Origin: Alphaproteobacteria bacterium UBA2966
Lineage (GTDB): Bacteria > Pseudomonadota > Alphaproteobacteria > UBA2966
Length of the DNA: 28,501 nucleotides
Direction of reading: 5' to 3'
NCBI GenBank assembly: GCA_002348365.1
Contig: DEBC01000003.1
Span: forward strand, 1-28,501
The position numbers and the translations under genes are program-made. Numbering within the stretch: the stretch's first letter is position 1; every line of letters begins with the position of its first letter. The notes under the pieces were generated by a model. It had not been told where the DNA came from. It made no database searches and saw only the letters and a program-made list of their open reading frames with translations. This document shows, one piece after another, positions 23,269 through 28,501 of the stretch.

Positions 23269-24177
23269 TCACATTGGTGTCGACCGATAGTGGTCTATCG
23301 TCCGGCGAACGCCGTCTTCCAGAGAAATCCTGTCTCGCTGGCCTAACAGGTTATTGAGAATTGAGTCGTCCAGGTCGGGCGGTCCCGCTCGGGAATCGTT
23401 AGCAATCTCAATGTCCGCGTCGGGTACCACCGCGCGGATTGCGTTGGCCACATCCTCCGTGGTCTGCATCTCAGCAGCCATGTCCGAGATTACAGGTTTC
23501 TCTGGTGATACCGCCAGGCACCGACGAAAAATGTCCGCAGTCTCATCAATGTGCTGGAAACACGTGCTTTCCCGAAACGGGATTGTGAAGGACTCACCCT
23601 GTGCCGCGGCCTTCATGGCCATCGTAATCGCTGCGGTTTGTCCGATTTCACGACCAGGACCGTAGAGAATGACCGGGCGCAGTCCGATTGTGGCAAGACC
23701 ATGGTCGCGGAAATAGACCTGGGAGATTTCCTCATCGCAATGCTTGAAGACCCCGTAGAGGGTTGGCGGTGCGCCCAGCGGGGGTCGTGGCCGCGCGGCA
23801 ATAGAACTTGCATACACCACCTTATCGATACCGCATGCGCGAGCCGCATCGAGCACATTGATGTGACCGATGACATTGACCTCCGCACCGAGAACAGGGT
23901 TCTCAAAACAATCCGGGATGAGGAGCGCTGCGAGATGAACGATAGACCCTGTGTCATGAGTCTCGATGGCGCGCAAGAGATCGTCGGGCCGGCGGATATC
24001 ACCCTGCTGATGGACCAGGCCATCGGCCTGTTGGTCTTTCCGGTCGACGGGCGCAGACGAGGTATCGAAAGCGACTACCGTGTCACCTTGTTCGATAAGG
24101 TAGTTGACCAAGCGCCTGCCGATAAAACCGTAGGCTCCGGTTACGAGAACCGGGCGTGACCCGTTCCGATGTGCCAT
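23269..24177 (-). CDS. NAD-dependent epimerase/dehydratase (extended SDR)
   Basis: A 302-residue extended short-chain dehydrogenase. TGAYGFIG (13-20) is the NAD-binding glycine motif, and Asp38 in VAFDTS suggests NAD preference. DIRRPDDL, HLAALLIP and NVIGHINVLDAAR are typical. The catalytic set is Ser124/125 in YASSIA and Tyr141-x3-Lys145 in LYGVFK. Relatives are sugar-nucleotide epimerases, dehydratases and reductases; the substrate is not evident. The C-terminus (EDGVRRTIDHYRSTPM) looks natural. Downstream sequence in the same frame after the TGA is the GMC remnant, which suggests that a deletion joined the two here. Confidence 0.87.
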   Translation of the reverse strand: MAHRNGSRPVLVTGAYGFIGRRLVNYLIEQGDTVVAFDTSSAPVDRKDQQADGLVHQQGDIRRPDDLLRAIETHDTGSIVHLAALLIPDCFENPVLGAEVNVIGHINVLDAARACGIDKVVYASSIAARPRPPLGAPPTLYGVFKHCDEEISQVYFRDHGLATIGLRPVILYGPGREIGQTAAITMAMKAAAQGESFTIPFRESTCFQHIDETADIFRRCLAVSPEKPVISDMAAEMQTTEDVANAIRAVVPDADIEIANDSRAGPPDLDDSILNNLLGQRDRISLEDGVRRTIDHYRSTPM

Positions 24178-24262
24178 GGCCTTGTACTCTGAAGTTCTAT
24201 GAGTCGTGCGTCATTCATGCATGCAAGCCATCGACAACTGATGGACTGCCAAATGAACCGTT

Positions 24263-25411
24263 CTAGCGCAAAGAGCGGGCGAATTTCTGAATATCCTCGA
24301 CCATCAGTTCCGGCTCCTCCATGGCGCCGAAATGCCCCCCGCGAGGCATCTCTGTCCAGTGGGTGACGTTGTATATCCGCTCTACATAGCTGCGCGGCGA
24401 CCAGCTCAGCATCTCCTCGGGAAACAGGGCACAACCAGTCGGCACCTCAACCCGCTTGCCCGCGGGAGAAAGAATGCGACCACCCTCCTCGCGCCGGCCG
24501 TAGTATATCCAACTCGCCGAGTTGAACGTGCCAGTCACCAGATAGATCATGATGTTGGTCAACAGTTCGTCCTTGGTGTAAGCGCTTTCGATGTCGTCCC
24601 CGTCGGTATCAGACCAGGAATTGAACTTCTCGATAATCCAGGCGGCGACACCGACGGGACTGTCGTTCATAGCGTAGCTCAGTGTCTGCGGCTTGGTCGC
24701 CTGAATGGTGCGATAGCCGTTCTCCATTACCTGATCCTGCTCGAAACGAGCCGCCCAGGCCTCTTCCTCTGCTCCTTGGGGACCATCGGGATGGCGCATG
24801 GTGAGGACATTGAGATGAATGGCCCGGCAGGCCGGCGCATGCTCCATACCGATCCAGCTGGTGATGGCACCTCCCCAGTCACCGCCTTGGGCAATGTAAC
24901 TTTCGTAGCCCAGTGTTTCGGTCATCAATTTGGCGAAGACGCCCGCCATCCCCCGAGGCCCCATGGGTCGGGACGGACGTCCCGAGAAACCGAACCCGGG
25001 CAACGAAGGCGCGATCACATCGAAAGCGTCCTCTTCGCGACCGCCGAAACGTTCGGGGTGGGCCAAAGGCTCAATAATGTGAACGAACTCGGCGACGGAA
25101 CCCGGCCACCCATGTGAGATGAGAAGTGGGGTCGCGGCCGTCCCGCTGCCTTTCTCATGGATAAAGTGGACATCGATACCGTTTACGGGCGCTGTGAACT
25201 GGGAGAAGCCATTCAACATCACCTCATGCGCCCGCCAGTCATATTCCTCTACCCAATAGGCGCACAGCTCCTTCATGTAATCGAGATTGGTGCCATACGA
25301 CCAACCGCCGTCATCGGGCATGTAATGCCAAACATACCCTGCGACTTTTTCGCGGATGCGTTCCAGGGTCTCATCGGATACGTCGATCTGAAAGGGCTTT
25401 ATGGAAGTCAT
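24263..25411 (-). CDS. Epoxide hydrolase (EHN domain, alpha/beta hydrolase)
   Basis: The start is ATG 25411, with AGGTGA about 6 nt upstream; a longer frame to 25471 lacks a site. The 382-residue protein opens with the EHN segment (IKPFQIDVSDETLERIREKV, WSYGTNLDYMKEL). The fold follows with oxyanion motif HGWPGS (100-105), PSLPGFGFSG, nucleophile Asp178 in GGDWGG, and catalytic His360 in RGGHFGAMEEPE. These match microsomal-type epoxide hydrolases such as the juvenile-hormone and bacterial EHN group. It opens epoxides to diols; the natural substrate is unknown. It is transcribed away from the small ORF and selenoprotein gene, with a shared promoter region of about 137 bp, and towards the epimerase gene on the same strand. 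Confidence 0.9.
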   Translation of the reverse strand: MTSIKPFQIDVSDETLERIREKVAGYVWHYMPDDGGWSYGTNLDYMKELCAYWVEEYDWRAHEVMLNGFSQFTAPVNGIDVHFIHEKGSGTAATPLLISHGWPGSVAEFVHIIEPLAHPERFGGREEDAFDVIAPSLPGFGFSGRPSRPMGPRGMAGVFAKLMTETLGYESYIAQGGDWGGAITSWIGMEHAPACRAIHLNVLTMRHPDGPQGAEEEAWAARFEQDQVMENGYRTIQATKPQTLSYAMNDSPVGVAAWIIEKFNSWSDTDGDDIESAYTKDELLTNIMIYLVTGTFNSASWIYYGRREEGGRILSPAGKRVEVPTGCALFPEEMLSWSPRSYVERIYNVTHWTEMPRGGHFGAMEEPELMVEDIQKFARSLR

Positions 25412-25548
25412 GTAGATCACCTGAACAGCCTTTAACGGTCCTTTTACACGGCTTTGAGAAAACTCCAACACGGGTGCGCCATATCAGTGGCGAAATCGGA
25501 TGGCGAGAAACACCCGCCCCGGATTGGTTATGTAGAAGGACACGTGAC

Positions 25549-25827
25549 ATGTCGAGCAGAACGATCGAGCGCCGCAGCGGCAAGAAGCCCAGTGAAACCG
25601 TGGGCTGGTCTCAAGAAGACATCGAGCTGGTGGAACGTAACCGGCGCGCAGCCATGGAAGAATGGGATGATATTGATGAGATGCTCGATGTTCCGGCGCC
25701 GGCCTTCATCGATAACGGAACGAGAATGCCCAATCCGAGCAGAACGCTGCAAAGCAGTGAGGTTCTTCGCGCCATCGGGAATCCCCTTCGGCGGCATTCT
25801 ACCCCAACAACCCTTACCAGTTGCTGA
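25549..25827 (+). CDS. Small hypothetical protein upstream of the selenoprotein gene
   Basis: A 92-residue ORF starting at ATG 25549 with AAGGA about 8 nt upstream. The first 75 residues are strongly charged and look coding (RTIERRSGKKPSETVGW, EDIELVERNRRAAMEEW, DDIDEMLDVPAPAFIDNG). The last 15 (PLRRHSTPTTLTSC) look like out-of-frame sequence, so the gene may be frameshifted near 25780. Both other plus frames show plausible peptide stretches just there (FGGILPQQ; FYPNNPYQLLTKAV). I do not recognise a family. It precedes the GrdB-like gene by about 90 bp and probably shares its promoter. Confidence 0.45.
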   Translation: MSSRTIERRSGKKPSETVGWSQEDIELVERNRRAAMEEWDDIDEMLDVPAPAFIDNGTRMPNPSRTLQSSEVLRAIGNPLRRHSTPTTLTSC

Positions 25828-25916
25828 CGAAGGCCGTCGCGCGCGGTTCTCGACGGTCGGTTCAAGACATGCGATCTTGCCGTCCTCAAACAATATTGAT
25901 GGCAGGCACGTTTCGG

Positions 25917-26780
25917 ATGGGCCCCGTCCAATACATTCAAGTGACCACTGATCGGTATACGAAGCTCGGATACGAGCCTTACCGCTACTTCCATGCCGAG
26001 GAGGCCCCACCTTGGTCTCCTATGAACAAACCCCTTGCGGCCTGCAGGCTGGGGGTTGTTGCAACGGCAGGCATCTACGTTAAGGGGCAGATCGCATTCT
26101 TCTACAAGGACGACGCTTCGTATCGTGTGATCCCCAAAGAGACACCGCCGGACATCCTGCGCTTCTCGCACGTCACAGAGCATTACCTGAGCAGTGCGCG
26201 GCAGGACCCCAATACTGTGATTCCGTTGAAACCTTTATTGCGCCTGGAGCGCGAAGGCCGGATCGGCGAAGTTGCCTCGGATATTTTTTCCTGTATGGGC
26301 GGTATTTACTCGCAGCGAAAGGTCAGGGATGAATTGGCGCCGGCCCTCGCTGAGCAATTTGCCCAACAGGAAGTAGATGTGGTGCTGCTGGTCCCAATGT
26401 GACCGGTCTGCCATCAAACCGTGAGTTTGATAGCGCGACATCTGGAAGCCTTCGGCACACCCACGGTATGCATGGGAACCGCGCACGATATTCTCGCGGC
26501 CGGCAATCCGCCACGCTCGGTGTTTCTCGATTTTCCACTGGGGAATACGGTCGGGCGGCCGTTCGCAGCCGAGGAGCAGCATGCCACGACCCGAGCCGCC
26601 TTGGAGGCGCTGGAGGGTATTCGCGAACCGGGTCAAATCATCGCCTTGGACCACACGTGGTCTGATGACGAGGCTTGGAAGGTTTCGGCAATGAAAGATG
26701 ATCGCGGCGACCAGCGCCAGCCGCGAGACCTCACACCCCGATACCAGTTCGAGGACGACCGAATCGCGGCAGAAGGATGA
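25917..26780 (+). CDS. GrdB/PrdB-like selenoprotein (in-frame UGA read as Sec)
   Basis: One continuous frame runs from ATG 25917 (or ATG 25899) through TGA 26400-26402 to TGA 26778-26780, giving 287 residues if the first UGA is decoded as Sec162. The sequence matches the glycine/sarcosine/betaine/D-proline reductase selenoprotein B-like family: YTKLGYEPYRYFHAEE, PMNKPLAACRLGVVATAGIY, KDDASYRVIP, SARQDPNTVIPL, FSCMGGIYSQRKVRDELAP. The redox centre is VVLLVPM-U-PVCHQTVSLIARHLE, then GTPTVCMG, NPPRSVFLDFPLGN. Other members carry Cys or Sec where the UGA sits, giving a U-x-x-C pair with Cys165. A SECIS-like hairpin follows 17 nt later. True Grd/Prd enzymes reduce amino-acid derivatives in clostridia; proteobacterial relatives have no proven function. 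Conventional reading would stop at residue 161, before the active site. Confidence 0.82.
26400..26402 (+). other. In-frame UGA, probable selenocysteine codon
   Basis: TGA occurs between VVLLVPM and PVCHQTV with no change in frame. It aligns with the first residue of the family's CxxC/UxxC redox motif. A TGC or TGT Cys codon would differ by one base. Confidence 0.8.
26403..26435 (+). promoter_or_regulatory. Bacterial SECIS-like element
   Basis: AUCAAAC (26413-26419) pairs perfectly with GUUUGAU (26425-26431) around the loop CGUGA (26420-26424). After one C-A mismatch, U26409-G26435, G26410-C26434 and C26411-G26433 extend the stem. The loop begins 17 nt after the UGA, is 5 nt long and has G at its second position. 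These meet the rules I recall for bacterial SECIS (loop 16-37 nt from UGA, 3-14 nt long, G in the first two positions). It should bind SelB. Confidence 0.75.
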
Positions 26781-26926
26781 TCTAACCCGGCAGGGCAAGA
26801 TCGTCTGCCGTCCCCGGTGTGACCATTGACCATGATATGATTTTGGCTTCAAAACGGCGAATGACTTGTTGTTGGGCCTGCGAGAACTTACGTTCAAACA
26901 AGATGCAGCAATTCTCGGAGACGGAA

Positions 26927-27766
26927 ATGTCGCAAACGGCAGAAGAGCTTGACGTTGGGTCGGTGAAGGTGACATTGAGCTTTGTCGCTTCGGCGGACCA
27001 ACTACCTGTGGCGCATGTCAGGGAAGCTGGAACTGGGCCGGATACGCATCACGTCACTCTGGCAGATCATGATGTTGCCATACAGGATGCCCGCCGCATC
27101 GCGGATGAACTGGACCTGGATCGACAAGGCTTCTCGCTGGTGCGATATCCCACAGCGGTTCAGGACTTCTATGACGACGATGAAGTCCGCGCAGTCTACT
27201 ACCCGGAAATGGAGAAACTGGTTAAAGCCGAGACCGGAGCTAGCAAGGTCGTCGTCTTTGATCACACCATTCGGGTTGATGACGAGGAGAAGCAAGTACG
27301 CCGAAAAGTCCGCGCACCCGTCAATGCCGTACATAATGACTTCACGACGCGGTCAGCCCCGCAACGCGTGCGCGACCTCCTGCCCACGGACGAAGCTGAG
27401 GCGCGGCTTGAGAAACGCTATGCGTCAATCAATATTTGGCGCCCGGTGGTCAGTCCCGTGGAGACCAAGCCTCTCGTCATCTGCGGCTATGATGGCATCG
27501 ATGACCCGGATCTGGTCGCGGCCGAAAGGCATTATCCTGACGGCAGGGTCGGCGGGGTTTATTACGTCGTCCATAATCCCAAACAGCATTGGTACTACTT
27601 TCCACGCATGGAATCCGACGAAGTCGTGCTGTTGAAATGCTATGACTCCAACACCGACGGCACGGCGCGCTGGACAGCCCACGGGACGTTCGACGATCCG
27701 AACAGCGGTCCCGACTCGGTACCCCGTGAAAGCATCGAGATCCGAACTCTCCTGTTTTTCGACTGA
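26927..27766 (+). CDS. CmcJ/NvfI-family oxidoreductase
   Basis: The start is ATG 26927, 6 nt after GGAG; an earlier in-frame ATG at 26819 adds 36 residues of poor quality. The 279-residue protein shows the motifs of the CmcJ/AsaB/NvfI group of iron-dependent, 2-oxoglutarate-like oxygenases: PVNAVHNDFT with probable metal ligands His136 and Asp138, APQRVRDLLP, SINIWRPV with KPLVICGYDGI, HWYYFPRMESDEVVLLKCYDS, and the C-terminal TAHGTFDDPNS with PRESIEIRTLLFF. Characterised members are mostly in fungal and actinobacterial secondary metabolism (cephamycin, novofumigatonin). It follows the selenoprotein gene by about 146 bp on the same strand, so joint action on a small molecule is possible but unproven. 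Confidence 0.8.
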   Translation: MSQTAEELDVGSVKVTLSFVASADQLPVAHVREAGTGPDTHHVTLADHDVAIQDARRIADELDLDRQGFSLVRYPTAVQDFYDDDEVRAVYYPEMEKLVKAETGASKVVVFDHTIRVDDEEKQVRRKVRAPVNAVHNDFTTRSAPQRVRDLLPTDEAEARLEKRYASINIWRPVVSPVETKPLVICGYDGIDDPDLVAAERHYPDGRVGGVYYVVHNPKQHWYYFPRMESDEVVLLKCYDSNTDGTARWTAHGTFDDPNSGPDSVPRESIEIRTLLFFD

Positions 27767-28158
27767 CCGCCCGGTCGCTGGATTCTTGATTGCGTGACGG
27801 CCACGGCGAATCGTCATTTGATCGAGTCGCTGCGATCCCACCAGAAAAGGTGAAGGTACCGTATGTCTCAGTAGTACAAAACCAATTCACAGGGCAGTTC
27901 ATTCTAGTCCCATTCCCGACCCGTCGGGTAATCAAAATACGTGTGTCGCTGACAGATATACAACCACGATTCAACCATCTCGAACCGGTGTCAGACGATA
28001 TTCAAGCGAGTCCGGTGCGGATTCACTGCCTGAGATGGTTGCCGCTTCCCATAAAAGGCAATGCCCTCAATACCCTCCACCCCCACCGCCTGATGATGCT
28101 CGATTCGCATTCTGAGCGGATCGGGAAAGTTAATGCGATTTCGCGTCGGTTTCGCTCA

Positions 28159-28186
28159 TGTAATATTTTTATTGTTATATTACAAT
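28159..28186. promoter_or_regulatory. AT-rich overlapping palindromes, candidate operator
   Basis: TGTAATAT (28159-28166) and ATATTACA (28177-28184) are a perfect 8-bp inverted repeat around 10 nt. A second palindrome, ATTGTTAT-ATTACAAT (28171-28186), overlaps it with one mismatched pair. The second resembles Zur/Fur-type boxes in general layout. The regulator is unknown. Confidence 0.45.
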
Positions 28187-28238
28187 AAGTTAATCGGAAA
28201 ATTGGGGAGAATCAGCCGAATCAGGATTCAACCGTAAG

Positions 28239-28254
28239 TGTGACAGACGTCACT
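28239..28254. promoter_or_regulatory. CRP/FNR-family operator-like palindrome 3
   Basis: TGTGA-CAGACG-TCACT, with one mismatch from perfect symmetry. It differs from the site at 3285-3300 at only three of 16 bases. It lies about 113 nt upstream of ATG 28367. Confidence 0.5.
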
Positions 28255-28366
28255 CGATAAACAATGAAGTGGGACGGGTGTCACTGGTGCCAAATTGTGG
28301 GAAAGCCTACTTCTAGTGTGCGCGCTGAGCATACGTCAGTACGCAGATAGAGGAAGGGGAAGCAAA

Positions 28367-28501
28367 ATGGGTTCGCGTCGGCAGGTTTTCTCATTATTCG
28401 TCGCCACAACGCTCTTGGCAGCACCGCTCGCTGCTTCGGGCGCCCGAGTAACGGATTCCGCTGGTATTTCACCCACGGAAGTCCAAAACTCCTTTGCTCT
28501 G
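28367..28501 (+). CDS. Secreted protein, N-terminal part (runs off the window)
   Basis: ATG 28367 follows AGGAAGGGGA at good spacing. The 45 visible residues form a signal peptide: MGSRRQVFS basic start, hydrophobic core LFVATTLLAAPLA, and a probable cleavage near ASGA, then RVTDSAGISPTEVQNSFAL. There is no lipobox Cys. The frame is open to the window end, so the function cannot be assigned. The promoter region upstream contains a CRP-like site and AT-rich palindromes. Confidence 0.75.
   Translation, partial: MGSRRQVFSLFVATTLLAAPLAASGARVTDSAGISPTEVQNSFAL

Larger units (their letters stand above)
27767..28366. other. Large non-coding region with palindromes
   Basis: About 600 bp lie between the CmcJ-like gene and the secreted-protein gene. 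An ORF at 27790-28188 has no family features or RBS and I reject it. The first 350 bp hold nothing I can name. From 28155 the DNA becomes AT-rich and carries two overlapping palindromes and a CRP-like site, listed separately; this is the probable promoter of the last gene. Confidence 0.55.

Noticed and set aside
26400..26402. Simple nonsense mutation in the GrdB-like gene
   Set aside because: It cannot be fully excluded given other lesions in the window, but it is the only TGA among the in-frame stops in otherwise recognisable genes, it falls exactly on the family's Sec/Cys position, and it is followed by a correctly spaced SECIS-like hairpin.
27790..28188. A 132-residue plus-strand ORF
   Set aside because: It has no RBS, no domain or signal peptide, and its sequence crosses a region whose composition changes to AT-rich non-coding DNA.
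1..28501. tRNA, rRNA, CRISPR, insertion sequence or phage genes
   Set aside because: I looked in the intergenic stretches and saw no tRNA-like TTCRA arm sets, repeat-spacer arrays, transposase motifs or terminal inverted repeats. A tRNA or covariance-model scan would be decisive.

Overview
The window looks like a chromosomal piece of an alphaproteobacterium. It is moderately GC-rich, genes sit close together on both strands, and an MmcB-type nuclease gene, a PCu(A)C copper chaperone, class III CoA-transferase, TauD-type and CmcJ-type genes are typical of environmental Rhodospirillales/Rhizobiales-like lineages. I see no rRNA, tRNA, CRISPR array, insertion sequence or phage gene.

Layout. 1-3100 (minus): a 54-codon ORF, two Sel1-repeat genes and a pentapeptide-repeat gene; all three repeat genes are broken by stops or frameshifts. 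3100-3450: divergent intergenic region with two perfect CRP-type palindromes. 3448-4593 (+): alpha-methylacyl-CoA racemase. 4670-6418 (minus): two-gene operon of a phosphosulfolactate synthase (ComA-like) and a reductase carrying the sulfolactaldehyde-reductase signature, a candidate C3-sulfonate module. 6575-12720 (+): copper chaperone, acyl-CoA ligase, zinc-free enoyl-thioester-reductase-like MDR enzyme, two ABC permeases and a binding protein, ending at a strong terminator. 12780-16241 (minus): biotin carrier protein followed by two paralogous carboxyltransferase-like proteins that have lost canonical catalytic residues. 16352-19737: two stand-alone cyclic-nucleotide-binding proteins (one frameshifted), two small unknown genes, a TauD/TfdA dioxygenase and a stop-interrupted mmcB. 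19753-25411: Gfo/Idh/MocA oxidoreductase, DHA2-type MFS transporter, small secreted protein, remnant of a GMC oxidoreductase, NAD-dependent epimerase, epoxide hydrolase. 25549-27766 (+): small unknown ORF, a GrdB/PrdB-like protein whose reading frame crosses an in-frame UGA, and a CmcJ/NvfI-family oxidoreductase. The end holds 600 bp of regulatory-looking DNA and the start of a secreted protein.

The strongest discovery is at 26400-26402. A TGA lies exactly where the redox-active Cys or selenocysteine of the GrdB/PrdB-like family belongs (U-P-V-C), the frame continues for 126 conserved codons, and 17 nt after the TGA a 7-bp hairpin with loop CGUGA fits the bacterial SECIS rules. I read this as a selenoprotein. 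Next are the biotin carrier plus dual pseudo-canonical carboxyltransferase operon, and the ComA-like/sulfolactaldehyde-reductase-like pair.

A caution: at least four other in-frame stops (TAA three times, TAG once) and several frameshifts occur in conserved genes here. Either this is a decaying accessory region or the assembly contains errors. That affects how every lesion should be read, including the UGA, although only the UGA sits at a catalytic position with a SECIS-like structure behind it.
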